From: Aureobasidium sp. EXF-3400
Taxonomy: Eukaryota > Ascomycota > Dothideomycetes > Dothideales > Saccotheciaceae
Length of the DNA: 64,000 nt
Direction of reading: 5' to 3'
NCBI GenBank assembly: GCA_024195585.1
Contig: SWBL01000029.1
Span: 1-64,000 of the forward strand
Shown: positions 32,751 to 44,335 of the stretch, in pieces
Numbering within the stretch: the stretch's first letter is position 1
Layout of the letters: every line of letters begins with the position of its first letter
The notes under the pieces: model-generated
What the model was told of the DNA's origin: nothing
What the model saw: only the letters and a program-made list of their open reading frames with translations
Database searches by the model: none
Program-made: the position numbers and the translations under genes

Positions 32751-34538
32751 ATGGTGCACTTCATCTCCATCTCCCAGCTCATCAGCAGCATTTTCCATTT
32801 CTCAAACAAAAACACTGCTGGAAACGCTGCAGCTGCCGCCTCAACTGTTCAGGCCGCAGCAACATCCAGTGCTGTCGCCGCTGCCATATCCACAGCCACG
32901 TCCACATCGGCTACTTCAGCTGCCGCGACTTCATCTTCTGCTGCCCAAGCTGTCTCCGGTTGCCAGGCTCTGATTCAAGCTTTATCCTTCCCTGACCAAC
33001 AGGTTTATGTTGTTGATTGCGAAGACATTACTGCCGGAACCGCCCTCACACTGCCCAATGGACCTTCCAACTGCAATGGCGGCTCAGTACAGATTGATCT
33101 TCGCAGAGTCACCTTAAACATCGTCACCTCTTACGCTTCTTCCAACTATGTCGAGGTCTGGCTTCCTACTGGCCAAGATGTCTGGAACGGTAGATTTATG
33201 GCTACCGACAACAAAGGTCTCTCAGGCTGCCCTTCTTATGATGACATGATTTACACTTCAAGCCTTGGATTCAGTGTTGTAGGTGACAATGGCGGCCACA
33301 ACAACACTGAATACCTCGGCATGGATGCTCAACAGTTCTTGAACAACAACGAATTGGTCATCGATTGGTCTTACAGAGCTCGTCATGCTGCTGTCGTGGC
33401 CGGAAAGCAAGTCATCAAGACAAACTACGGCCACGCTGCGAGTTACAACTACATGATCGGTTGCTCCAATGGTGGTCGCCAAGCTCTTCAGTCCGCTCAA
33501 ATGTTCCCTGAAGACTTTGACGGTATCATCGCAGGCTCTTCTGCTAGTGATTTCAACCACCACATTGACTGGTCTGGCAGAATGTATGTTCTCACTGGTG
33601 CAGACGAGAGCGACCCAAAATATCTGACCTACGATGATTGGGTCATTGTCCACAATGAAGTTTTGAAGCAGTGCGATGAGCCTCTTGACGGTGTTGCTGA
33701 TGGCATCATCGAAGACTCAACTATCTGCGACTTTAATGCCACTAAATTGACCTGCGTTGGTAACCAAACCGACAACTGCCTTACCTTCCAGCAGACATCA
33801 ACTGTATGGAACGTCTTTTCTCAACTGTACGATCCAGATGGTAACCTTTACTATCCTCGTTTTTCTCCTGGAGCTGAGCTCTACTCATCTACCAACGGCG
33901 TCTTGCACGGTGTTCAAGGCCATGTTAAGGACTGGTTCGGTGCAGGTGTCTGGAATGATTCTTCGTGGGATCCTTCGACTCTTTCTCAGACAGACTACAC
34001 AAAGGCCGATGAAACAGATGTGCTTCATGGCAACGTTTCCTCTTTCAACAGCGATCTCAGCGCTTTCCACGCCGCCGGAAAGAAGTTGATCATGTACCAT
34101 GGCCTTATGGATCCTGCCATAACCCCAGAAAATTCTCAGCGTTACTACTTGAATGTCGCTCGCGACATGGGTCTTGACCACACTGGTCTCGATGAGTTCC
34201 TGCGCTTCTTCCGCATCAGCGGTATGTACCATTGTACCGGCGGAATTGGTGCCTGGGCCTTTGGTCAAAATGGCAACGCACAGAACGGTACCTCAAATGT
34301 AGTTTGGGATATCGTAAACTGGGTCGAGAAGGGCGAGGCACCAGACACTATGACTGGTACCAAGTTTGTCAACGATGATCCCTCTCAGGGTGTGCAGATG
34401 GAGAGACATCACTGCAGATTCCCTTACCGCACTACCTACAAAGGCTCTGGAGACAGCAATGATCCAGACAACTGGAGCTGCGAGATGATCGACGATTGGC
34501 AGAAGTGCGGTGTATACAATGTCCCCAGACTGTGCTAG
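32751..34538 (+). CDS. tannase/feruloyl esterase family hydrolase
   Basis: Single exon, 595 aa. Alpha/beta hydrolase of the tannase/feruloyl esterase family, which cleaves gallate or ferulate esters of plant polymers. Nucleophile motif GCSNGGRQAL, acid in GLMDPAITP, and histidine in MYHCTGG; the Cys pair next to Ser and His (GCS and HC) is the CS-D-HC signature of this family. A family Ca-binding-like segment DEPLDGVADGIIEDSTICDF is present. Residues 23-68 are Ala/Ser/Thr-rich and likely a linker. Secretion is expected, but the first 20 residues (MVHFISISQLISSIFHFSNK) are only weakly hydrophobic, so the signal peptide is doubtful or an upstream exon is missing. It ends DDWQKCGVYNVPRLC. Confidence 0.9.
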   Translation: MVHFISISQLISSIFHFSNKNTAGNAAAAASTVQAAATSSAVAAAISTATSTSATSAAATSSSAAQAVSGCQALIQALSFPDQQVYVVDCEDITAGTALTLPNGPSNCNGGSVQIDLRRVTLNIVTSYASSNYVEVWLPTGQDVWNGRFMATDNKGLSGCPSYDDMIYTSSLGFSVVGDNGGHNNTEYLGMDAQQFLNNNELVIDWSYRARHAAVVAGKQVIKTNYGHAASYNYMIGCSNGGRQALQSAQMFPEDFDGIIAGSSASDFNHHIDWSGRMYVLTGADESDPKYLTYDDWVIVHNEVLKQCDEPLDGVADGIIEDSTICDFNATKLTCVGNQTDNCLTFQQTSTVWNVFSQLYDPDGNLYYPRFSPGAELYSSTNGVLHGVQGHVKDWFGAGVWNDSSWDPSTLSQTDYTKADETDVLHGNVSSFNSDLSAFHAAGKKLIMYHGLMDPAITPENSQRYYLNVARDMGLDHTGLDEFLRFFRISGMYHCTGGIGAWAFGQNGNAQNGTSNVVWDIVNWVEKGEAPDTMTGTKFVNDDPSQGVQMERHHCRFPYRTTYKGSGDSNDPDNWSCEMIDDWQKCGVYNVPRLC

Positions 34539-35254
34539 AGCAAAAACCTCGACCTGAGTCCATTGGAAAAGAACAACACGCGTTTTACGTACTTGTCGAC
34601 ACCTATCTATACAATATACTTTTATAATGTTGTTATGCGAATCAGCTATATTTCTAGAGCCTCTCCCGTGTTCTTGCAATTTTACGATATGGAGACGTCT
34701 GTCAGGAAATCTGGAGCAGACAAGCTCCAGTACGACAGAGGTTTTGCCTTGACGAAGATAGATTTAGAACAGACTCCGTAGACTCCGGAGCATAAGGTTG
34801 GTAGACAGCTTTGTCAACAAGCTTCTCATAAATACAACAGTGCATCTCGTACAACAACGATCTGCGATTCTTGGGCTCGTAACTGCCAGCAGCTGATCAA
34901 TGCCCCCTGGCTGGATGACTTTATCTGTCCTAGCTGGAGCAATTGTATCGTCAAGAATGGCCGATGGGAGTACAGAATGGACTATCCAATTCCGCAATAG
35001 GAGTCTTGTTCTCTACAACCTCCCCCAAATGTTCTTATCTATGAATGAGTCAGAAAGAGATCGACATCTGCTCTTAAAGCTTAGTTGGTAAGATTGCTTA
35101 CTTATTTCATGCTGGATCTTCCAAGTGAGCATTTATCAAAATCATGTTCCTATCTCGTTACGTTGGAACTGATAAGAATCCGTGATATTGATCTCCTACT
35201 ACTAAACAGGAGCTCTTTCCAATGATGTCCAGCCAACATTACAACTTATTAGCC
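34539..35254. other. intergenic stretch, convergent 3' ends
   Basis: 3' flanks of the tannase gene (plus) and the Ser-rich gene (minus), AT-rich near 34590-34640. No gene seen. Confidence 0.5.
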
Positions 35255-37219
35255 TCAGACGTCCGTTCTCGTTGCTGAGTACGCAACGATAGTATTAGGA
35301 AAGGTACCAGGCTGAGCAACCGTATTAGCATCCTTGAGATAGCACCACTGTTGACTTTGTCCCTGCTGCACCCATACTGAAGCCACACATTGTTCATTCG
35401 AGCTGCAGTATTGTATACATGCAATCAGAGAATTTGTCACCATGCTGACAATGTTGGCTGCTGGGTAGTCTATGGTGCAACTGATCTCATAGTTCTCTGC
35501 GGGCGTTACTGAGGGGTCTTGGTATGCTGTGTTACAGACGCTTGTTGGAGTTGCTGCTGCTGATGAGGACGATGATGATGAGCTCGAAGAGGATGAGCTA
35601 GAAGAAGACGAGCTCGAAGATGATGATGAGCTCGAAGATGAACTTGACGATGATGAGCTAGACGATGAGCTCGAGGAAGATACATCGATTGTACTTGACA
35701 AACTCGATGAGTAAGTTTGAGTAACGGTAGGACCGTACTGAGTGGTGATTTGTGTCACTAGAAGAGTCTGAGTTTCCGCAGCTAGTGTCAAACTCTGTGT
35801 TTCCGTCTCAACCTCCGCAGGCAAGGTGACTGAGATGCTGACAATCTCTGTGACTGGTGGAGGGGTTACCGATAAGAAGATTGTTGTTGTGTTTGGTGGA
35901 AGGGTCAAGGTGATATATTGTGTCGACGGGTTAGCAGTCGATGTAGCATACTGGGTCTCAACGACCAAAGAAGGCTGATATGAGATCACGGTCGAGTTGG
36001 CAACGGTAGTAAGCGTAGCTGGACTCACTTAGCCTCAAGAGAAGGAATGGAAAAAGACAAGAGCAAATAACAAGAATGAAGATAATACTCACTGATAGTT
36101 GTTGAAACACTCAAGACTGTAATATTTATGTACTGTGGTACTTCCGTTGTGGCAGTTTGCGTTGATAAAATAACGCTTGACACGGTTTGGGTCACTGTAA
36201 CCGGTGCGTTGATAGTCTGGTATATAGTCGTAGGTACAGAGGTCGTGAGAATAACTTCAGAACCACTGTCAAATGTAGTTGTCTCAACTTCTGTGTAGAT
36301 CTGGTTCTGTAGAACAGTCGCTGTACTGAAGATTGTAACAGTTGCGGTAGATACTTGATCAGCACTGCCGACATTTGCAGCCAAGGCGTTGTTGGTGACT
36401 GATACGTCGTCCAGAGCCACATAGGCAGAGGTATCACACTCAATCTCAAAAGTGGCGATAGCGCCAGTTTCATCGATAAGTGATTGGTAGTCATAAGAGA
36501 AGCAGGTATAGTTTGTTGTGATCGGGGCGGCCAAGCTACAATCGTTGTCTCCGCATATTGTCAAGAAACAGTATGGTTGGTCGGCTGGTTGTGTTACGGC
36601 TGCCCAGGCTGCCAACGTGTATGAAGTGCCTGCCGAGGCTGAGAACATCTGGGTCACGTTGTAGACAAGAGATGCATCAGGACCTATTGACTGACGGCGA
36701 ACTCGGCCTTGAACGGGAGCAGTCTCGTTGAAAGAGATAAGACTAAGCACCGGGTTAGTCATTGCTTGGGAGTACTGCAATGTCGACATACAGATAGCTT
36801 TTTCCAGTATGAGGCTCATATATACCACCTTGGACCACCTCAGCCGTTACAGAAGACCCTGAAGAGGAAGAATCAAATGGGTCCGATGTGCCGTCCTCGA
36901 AACTATTGTCCGTAATCACAGGGTCGACAGATGTCTGCGAGCCGGCGGACTGCTGAGCCGATGTCGCTTGTGAATAGACCGTCACAGTCGAGGCTGGTTG
37001 TGTAGTAATGACAGTAGATACAGAGACATTAGAGCAGAAAGTGGGCGTTGATGGAAAAGTCGAGGTGCCGATATCAGTTACAAGGTAGGTGGAAGAGTCA
37101 GAAGTGTAGACGATGATGCTTCGCTTGATACAAGAGCTCAAGCTAGGAAGTGCAGGAGCGACTGATTGTGCAAAGGCGCAGGAAGCAAGCAGCAAAAGGT
37201 TCAGAAGCGACACGGCCAT
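35255..37219 (-). CDS. secreted Ser/Thr-rich protein with Apple/PAN-like C-terminal domain
   Basis: Three exons on the minus strand: 37219-36792, 36742-36093, 36018-35255; 613 aa. Signal peptide MAVSLLNLLLLASCAFAQS. After a Cys-containing stem comes a segment NSFEDGTSDPFD... to AALDDVSV-like sequence (VALDDVSVTN) that resembles a carbohydrate-binding beta-sandwich (CBM/CenC type). Then Thr/Val/Ser-rich repeats (TVTQTVSS, TTTIFLSVTPPP), a run of 40 serines, and a six-Cys C-terminal module (YEISCTIDYP, SLIACIQYCSSNEQCV, WCYLKD) typical of Apple/PAN modules. It is likely a heavily O-mannosylated cell-wall or matrix protein. No GPI-type hydrophobic tail: it ends YSATRTDV. The family role is not known. 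Confidence 0.8.
35561..35680. repeat. imperfect trinucleotide tract encoding 40 consecutive serines
   Basis: 120 bp of GAT/GAG/GAA-like triplets on the plus strand; on the minus strand, mixed TCN and AGY codons give 40 Ser. Codon mixing shows selection on the amino acid rather than recent slippage of a single triplet. Confidence 0.9.
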
Positions 37220-38223
37220 CGCAGAATGATTGACTGAACTTCACGAAGCGGCTGTACACGGGAGAAGAGCAGCAATCTGCCGCTACCTTTTTTCATGGCT
37301 GACTTGTTGACAGACTTACACAGTGAGATACTGGAATGCAATGAGATGAAGGATTCGAGAGCAGTGTTCGCCGCAGGGCTCACATCCGTGTACCGTTGGA
37401 AGAATATCATGGAATGAGGAGCATCTTCGACTTCAAGCGTTGAATAGATCAAGCTACTATTGGTGGGATGTCTAGAAGCAAAGTCACAGGATCGACAAGT
37501 ACCACATGTATGAGCGAACTGCAAGCCACTCGGCGTCGCCGATGCAGGTAGCTTCCTGATTCCACGGAATGCTGGCTTGTAGGGCACTTGGCCGTTTGGT
37601 CGCAGGACTATCATCAGGCTGATTTACCGACCTCAGCATGTGTGGTTGGCTAACAAGGTCGGCAAATGAAGCCTATTTCTCGCATGTAGCCTTCACCAAT
37701 GAACCAATGAACCGGTGAGAGTATTCGAGGCCCGCTATCGTCAAAAAAGCTAGTGAAGCAAGACTTTCCGCATGTTTGAACGTTTCTGGACTACGGACAT
37801 GCTTCTGACCTACAGTGGCAACTTGGAGAGGGTTTCCCTTCCCGGTATTGATAATCCGGTTGCAGTGAACGAGGAACAGTAGATTATCGCTCTGAGGCTG
37901 GTGGTGGTTGGAAGACATCCCTGTTTGCATTGTTTGCTCCGTCAGATCTCGTAAAGGCAACCCTGCTCATTCACATTTTATCAATGGTTGAACTCCTCAG
38001 AGATAGTACACTGGAACTGTTTGGTTAACGTGACACAAGATGGGAATTTGCAGACATAATGGTACTGTCGAAAGATTTCATCCATCAAGATCCACGCTTG
38101 ACAGGAAAACAAATACAATGAGGTATCATAACAAACCCAAAAACAAAACGCCAGATCTCTCACACTGCCGGTGTCGCTGGACACACCCGATCCCCAAACC
38201 CATAACCAAAGACCCTAAAAAAC
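37220..38223. other. 1-kb intergenic stretch
   Basis: Promoter of the Ser-rich gene (minus) and the 3' flank of the coiled-coil gene. A minus-strand frame (37201-37614, 137 aa) overlaps the Ser-rich gene's start and has no domain; I do not call it. Confidence 0.5.
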
Positions 38224-40185
38224 TCACTGGATGAAACTAGCCATGGCTTTCCTCTCCTTCTTAAGTGGCGAGAACATAAAGCCATCTTCCGCTGTCAAAA
38301 GGCCAGACTTTTTCTTGCCCATGCCACCGATAAAGCTACCTCTTACACCACCAGCTGCAAGAGGGCCCAGACGTGATGCACCGAACAGACCTCCCCCGCG
38401 ACCGGGAAGTGGCTTACTAGGCGCATCATCCTCGTCATCAAAGAGAGTCTTGCCCAGGCCACCAAGCTTTCGCTTCTTCTGCTTCTTCTCTGGTTCTGGC
38501 TCATGTGTGAAGGCAGCAAAAGTAGCAAGAGATTTGCGTTGTTTGGGCTTCGGTTTCGTCTCTCCATCAGATTTCTTGGCCTTGAAGGTGGGGACTTTGG
38601 TGGTAGCTGCAGTCTCTTCTTGAGACGTGGGTTCGACCTCTTCAATGACTTGTTCCAGTGCTTGCTTCTTTGTCTGTTTCTTGGCTTTTGGCTCGGCTGC
38701 AGGTTTGGCCTTCTTGATGTTGCTCTTGCTAGCTGGTACGGTTGCTAAAGGTTTAGGAGCGGTTTCTGTGGTTGGTCGGACATTGGCTGCACTTGGAGAC
38801 TCGGCCTCAGCTTCCGATTCTGATTCCTGAGCGGCCGCCTCTGCTGAAGCTTCTTCAGCTTGCTCAGGGCTCTCAGGTGCAACGCTCATTGTGCGGTTCA
38901 GGAAGGGTGTGATAGAGAATGTTGACTTGTCACCGACTGCTGCAGCTTTACGGCCCTTCTTTGCGGGTTTGGCATTGCCCGGTGTTCCTAGCTTTTGTGA
39001 GTCTGGATCCATTTGTGCAGCGCTTCTCTTCTTGGGTTGTTTCGTGGCCTTCTCAGATGCGACCGGTGCTGATCTCGCGTCAGCTGCGGCAGATCTTTGG
39101 GCTTCCTCGAGTTGTGCCTCAGTTTCCTTCAGCTTCTCCTTTGTTGACTTCAGCTTCGTGCGGAATTGATTGAGCTTATCGTCCAGAATTGCCTTTGTGG
39201 CGTCCCAGTCAGATTGAATCTTCTGATGTGTCTTCTCGGTCCTTTCCCGTTCCTTGCGCTCCTTTGCGAGCTGGCGACGCAGCTCTTCCGTCTCGACCTG
39301 AACATTGGCATTTTCTTCTGCCTTTGCAGCTTCTGTTGTGTTCTTGCGCTGGGCGTTCTCCTTCTCGCGTTCCAGCTCAGCCTGAGCGGTTTCTAGGTCT
39401 TCTTGGGCCTTTTCTCTCAATCGCTTTTCTCTCGTTAGAGCTTTGCGGAGGTCATCAATTGTGTCTTGCTGGTTCAGATCATGTTGAGTGTTGCGGCGTT
39501 TCGCGATAGCGCGCTTAGCTTCTGATTTGGCGTGGTCAAGTTCGACTTGGATTTCGCTGACTTGTCGTTGCAGGGCGAGCTTTTCGGAGAGGAGGTCCTG
39601 ATTTGATTCCACTTGAGCGCGTAGATGATCGAGTTCTGGCTTGAGAGTAGATAGTTGGCGCGCGAGGTCGAGTTTCTCGGTCAGAAGTTTTTCGGAATCT
39701 GTTGTGACATTTCGTAGAGCATTCGTTTCGGCCTGAGGGCGATCATGGTTAGCTAAGGAATGCGACAGCAGGATCGATTACATACTCTGAGTATGGAGAG
39801 TTCTTGCTCGGCAGCTTGTAGATCGGTCTGCAAATCAACGGCATGGGCTTCAGCGTCTTCTGCGCGAGTGAGATTGTCGTTAACAGCCTTCTCGAGGGAC
39901 TCTGAACGGTCCTCTTCTTGGGTCAAAAGTTCGCGCAATTCCTCATTGTCGTCTTCGAGTTTGTGCATGTCGAAACGCAGTTTACGCAGGTTTTCGTCTT
40001 TGGAAATGATGTCGACTAGGTGGGAAGTTCGCTCATAGTTGAGTTCTAGCGATGCTGATTGGAGTGATTGATCGTACTGCGAGGGTCAGGACATGAAGAT
40101 GTGGAAGATGAAGACAAGAGTGTGTTACATTAGTGCTTGTGGAAGTATGCGGTGCATTGATAGGGACCATAGTTGCGGTGGTCAT
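38224..40185 (-). CDS. long coiled-coil protein with basic, disordered C terminus
   Basis: Three exons on the minus strand: 40185-40129, 40076-39786, 39732-38224; 618 aa. Exon 1 encodes MTTATMVPINAPHTSTSTN; its donor is GTAACA, weaker than usual, but the join restores one frame (YDQSLQSASLELNYE). Residues about 25-330 are almost continuous coiled coil (LEDDNEELRELLTQEEDRSE and similar heptads). The C-terminal half is Lys/Ala/Glu-rich with a short conserved-looking island STFSITPFLNRT near 365 and ends in Gly-rich RGGGLFGASRLG and MFSPLKKERKAMASF, where SPLKK is a possible CDK site. Such proteins often act at spindle, kinetochore or nucleolus; I cannot place the family. Confidence 0.75.
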
Positions 40186-40452
40186 GGAAAGAATATTCGC
40201 ACGTCGGCCACAGGCTGGCTTGGGCTCTTGATGCGAATGCGAATGTGATGCGACAGACGTGACGGCGCGGTTGTTTGTTTATGGCAGGCACGGCAACATC
40301 CGCCATTGATCAAGCCGCCCGCAGCTGCCTCCAGCTCCCCCGAAGCCGCGAATGCCAAGCACCGAATGGCCGAACTTGGGGACACGAAGCATACGTAGTC
40401 AATGGTCTACGTTCTGTCTGTCGGTCGTTCCAATTGCTCTCGTCCACCAAAG

Positions 40453-41545
40453 ATGAAGTTCTTCCAGACCGTGACAGCCTTCCTGCTGCCACTCACAGCT
40501 CTCGCAGCAAAGAAAAGCTCGTCCGACAAGTTCGCAGGCTACCGATCGCAACAGCTGGCCGCAGCTGCTCCCCTCAAGCTCGACGACAATGAATACTCGA
40601 GATTGACCTCGTCTCCCCGCGACTACTCAGTTGCCATCCTCCTGACCGCCCTCGAGGCCAGATTCGGATGTGCTATCTGTCACGAATTCCAGCCTGAATG
40701 GGACCTCTTGGGTAGGTCTTGGGCCAAGGGCGACAAGAAGCAGGAGTCTAGACTGGTCATGGGAACCCTCGACTTTGTCAATGGCCAGAGAACTTTCCAG
40801 TCTCTGCAGCTCACCACTGCTCCCGTCCTGCTCTACTTCCCTCCTACCACTGGCCCTGACGCCAAGCCCGACACTCAACCCCTCCGTTTCGACTTCACCA
40901 CTGGGTACCACTCTCGAACCCTGTCTCTTTACCACGCCTTGACTGACCCCATTCCAGTGTCATCGCTGCCGAACCCGTCCACGCCTGGCTCGCTCGCCAT
41001 GTCGCAGGTCCCACTCCTCCTGTCGTTCGTCCCGTCAACTATGTCAAGATCATCACTACCACCGTAGCCATCCTCGGAACCATCACCGCTTGCACCGTAG
41101 CTCTCCCCTACGTCCTCCCTATCATCCAAAGCCGCAACCTCTGGGCCGCTCTCAGCTTGATCGCCGTCCTCCTCTTCACCAGCGGCCACATGTTCAACCA
41201 CATCCGCAAAGTCCCCTACGTCGCAGGCGACGGCAAGGGCGGAATCTCCTACTTTGCCGGTGGTTTCCAGAACCAGTTCGGTCTCGAGACTCAGATTGTT
41301 GCTGCAATGTGTGAGTTGTGTCTTTCTGCGCATAAAACGCAATTTCTAACTGATCGTTTTTAGACGCTATTCTTGCTTTTGCAACCATCTCTCTTGCTCT
41401 CAAAGTCCCTCGTATGACAGACCCTCGCACCCAGGGCATCGCTACGCTTGCTTGGGGTCTTGTTATGTTCGCCATGTACAGCTACCTGCTCAGCACTTTC
41501 CGCATCAAGAACGGTGGTTACCCCTTCTTCCTGCCTCCTTTCTAG
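40453..41545 (+). CDS. ost3: oligosaccharyltransferase subunit Ost3/Ost6
   Basis: Exons 40453-40904, 40958 to about 41310, and 41364-41545; about 328 aa. It is the thioredoxin-like subunit of ER oligosaccharyltransferase that holds substrate cysteines during N-glycosylation. Signal peptide MKFFQTVTAFLLPLTALA, then a lumenal thioredoxin fold with the CxxC motif C73-A-I-C76, then four membrane helices (VKIITTTVAILGTITAC, NLWAALSLIAVLLF, YAILAFATISLAL, WGLVMFAMYSYLLS) and the terminus RIKNGGYPFFLPPF. Odd point: the obvious intron 2 donor GTGAGT (41309) joined to the acceptor TAG (41363) shifts the frame. A join after ATGT (41310) keeps it but needs a GA-AG intron, so an indel in the sequence is also possible. 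Confidence 0.88.
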
Positions 41546-42000
41546 ACTGGCATAAGCAGACAATCTTTGCTGTGCCGTTTGGATGCATTCTATTGTTGGA
41601 AGCTTCCTCGCAATCGAAGCTACTTGTGTTACAACCCTTTTCATCAGTCATCCGAAAAGTTCCCACTATATATCCCGCCAATAGAACGAGAAAATTCTTT
41701 TCCTGATTGCTACTTTTGATTGAACCTTCGAGGCTCCAATCGTAGCTCCGACTGCTTGTGAGCAATGGGAGACTTCTTTGATCCTCGACCTGATCACCTC
41801 GGGGTTTGCTTAAAGACAATGAAAAGTACATGAAACATTCTGTACGCCTGACAAACCCATGAACCGGCGAAAAAAAAATGATCACAGCTTAGTCTTATGA
41901 CAAAACAAGTAGCCTTGATGAAGCAAAGAATTAGAATAACTAAGGTCTAAAGAATCTAGGTAAGAAGTGAACAATAACGGTCTGATCTTTCTCCCCCATC
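41546..42000. other. intergenic stretch, convergent 3' ends
   Basis: 3' flanks of ost3 (plus) and the kinase gene (minus). Short A-run at about 41871-41878. No gene seen. Confidence 0.55.
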
Positions 42001-44305
42001 TCATTCGTCGTTGTCATCGTTAGTCACAGGTAGTATCGTAGGTCGTGAAAAGACTGGCCTTCTCTCCTTGCCAACCTCTGGGAACACGAATCGTGGGCTT
42101 CGATATGTGTATCCCAAGAACGCTCCTCTTTTCCTCCGTTCCAGAACTCGCTCCCCATAGCGTAGGTCACGCACCATGATGTCCTTGGGTCTGCATCGTC
42201 GAGGTCTCGGTCCCAGAATTTGCTTGATCTCCAGATCTGGATCTCTGCCCTCCTGGATCTTGCGTTCGCGTGTTCTTCGAATCCTGGTTTGCTTGAAAGC
42301 CTCCCAGCGCTCGCCCTTCTCTCTTTTGCATGCCTCGAGATTGGCGTCTGTCCAGGTTTCGATACCCATCTGAGCCTTCTCGATCTCCCTTTGCTCAGCT
42401 TGCCATCTCTCAAAGTAAGGACCTAGTAGTTTTTCGTTGACTCCAGGTTCAACATGCGGTCTGACCTTCTCCCGCAAACTCATATAGCTTGTCCCGACAT
42501 CATTGACGAAGGTATCTTCATGTTCGAAGTACATCGCAATGTCTTCGACTGCCTCCGGTACGAATGGAGGTTTTGATCGATGTAGCATGTCCCAGCGGAT
42601 GTTCTTGAAGAAGGGATGTGCTTTGATCTCTTCAGCATCACCAGTAGCGACAAAACTTGGCTCAACAAAATTTTGATGCCTTCTCAAATGTCGACAGGGT
42701 CTGGGGCCGTAAGCCGCTGAGCTCAGTCGATGATCTTTTTCTCGCAGCAGATCTTTCATGAGGGCCAGTGCGGATTCACCTGGTGCTGGATAGCAGAGAC
42801 CAATACCAGAGTGACGCTCACCTGAGGGAAATCGAAGCACCTCACGATGGTGCTATTTGGTCAGTGTCTTGTATTGAACTGTAGGAGGGAGGGCCATACC
42901 ACGATGTTCCTTGCTGTTGCTTGCCTGTCTACACCAAGAAATGGGGTTCTCGAATAGAAGCACTAGGACTGTTAGATTGACGCTACACCAGGGGAACAAA
43001 CAAGCATACCTCGTAGACAATGCAACCTAGGCTCCACCAATCACATCTGCCATCGTAAGTGTGACCTTGAACAATTTCTGGAGCCATGTACTGCTTTGTG
43101 CCCACAACACTCTGAGGACGTTCCTTCCGCGTTCTTTCGGGTTCCCTCAGAAGCTCTTCCATATCGCATGCACCGTTCATCTCGTAAGGTAGACGATCGC
43201 TTCTGGTACGAGGTAAACCATGGGTGCGGCGCGCTGTAGCTTGGATATCCTGAACGTCACCTTGCATGTGAATCTTGTACTTGTTTAAGATGGAGTGCCG
43301 CGTCGTGTCGTAGTAGTCGTTCACGTGGGACCAATGGCCGTCGAATGCAAGGCCGAAGTCAGAGATCTTCAAATGGCCAGAGGAATGTATCAAGAAGTTG
43401 TCAGGCTTGATGTCGCGGTGGATCCATCCTAATCTGTGAGTCTCTTCGATGGCAAGGACCATCTCAGCCATGTAGAACCTGGTATCTTCCTCACTGAGTA
43501 TATCATGACGGCAGAGATATTGGAGAAAGTCTCCTCCGATCATGAACTCCATAACCAAGTATAAGTTCGTGTTGTCTTGGAAACTCGCGATCAAGGGAAC
43601 CACCCATTGTGAGCCTTCTGCTCTGACAAGAAAGTCTCTTTCCCCACGAAGATGACCCTCTTGGCTGGTTCGGATCATTTCTGCCTTTCGAATGACTTTC
43701 ATGGCGTAGAGATCCTTCATGAGGTGAGGATTCTGCGATCCGCGAGGTACCAGAGTAGGGCACGGTGTACCGTCTGACATACATGGTGATGGGTCTTCGG
43801 TCACGAAATGATCGGCATCAGTGACAAGTTTGACCAGTCCAAAAGTGCCCCTGCCAAGAACGCGAACCTCCTGGAAGCCCGCGTGGAATACACCTCTGGC
43901 GGCATGCCTCACGACCGAGGTTGCTTTGATAGTACGTAGTTGCCGAAGATGAATGGACTCAGACTGCTCCCATGATCGAAGTAGCCCATCTTTTTCAGAG
44001 GATGACAAAGAGCTTTGGGCAAGATGGTCTAGTAGGCGCTGTCTTCGAACACAGCGCTCAGATCTTGGTTGAAAGTAGCGTTCATTGTAAAATGTTTCCA
44101 GATAGACCTTGACCGCAGAAATATCTTCGATGGTTTCGATCCTGGTTGGCTGAATTCTGGGAGATCTTTCATCTATGGGAAACTTCTTGAGTACCTCAAT
44201 CAGGTCTTTGGGCGTGCTCGGGGACGTGTTTCCTGCGCTGGAGAGAATGACTGTGGTTGGAACAATCGAATGGACAGAGCCGTGAGGGGTATGGCCGGCA
44301 AACAT
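42001..44305 (-). CDS. NDR/LATS-family AGC protein kinase (Ppk35-like)
   Basis: Three exons on the minus strand: 44305-43010, 42962-42900 (63 nt), 42852-42001; 736 aa. The N-terminal region has VKVYLETFYNERY, the MOB-binding helix type of NDR kinases. Kinase motifs: glycine loop GRGTFG (151-156), Lys203 in AMK, HRDIKPDN (296-303), DFG (316-318), and SVVGTKQYMAPE (399-410). Between DFG and APE is an insert of some 80 residues, the NDR hallmark. Near the C terminus FLGYTYRSPRF is the hydrophobic motif with its phospho-acceptor Thr. Introns of 47 nt each. Of the fungal NDR kinases (Cot1, Dbf2/SidB, Ppk35), the overall form fits the Ppk35 branch best; that assignment is tentative. The start codon lies only 30 bp after another gene on the same strand. 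Confidence 0.87.
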
Positions 44306-44335
44306 AGAACCTTTACGAGAATTAGGGCCGCTGAC

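Noticed and set aside
35529..35714. Very acidic Asp/Glu-rich plus-strand frame
   Set aside because: It is the complement of the poly-Ser tract in the secreted protein.
38224..39612. Treating the long coiled-coil frame as a complete gene starting at 39612
   Set aside because: That position is not ATG; two upstream exons restore a natural start at 40185.
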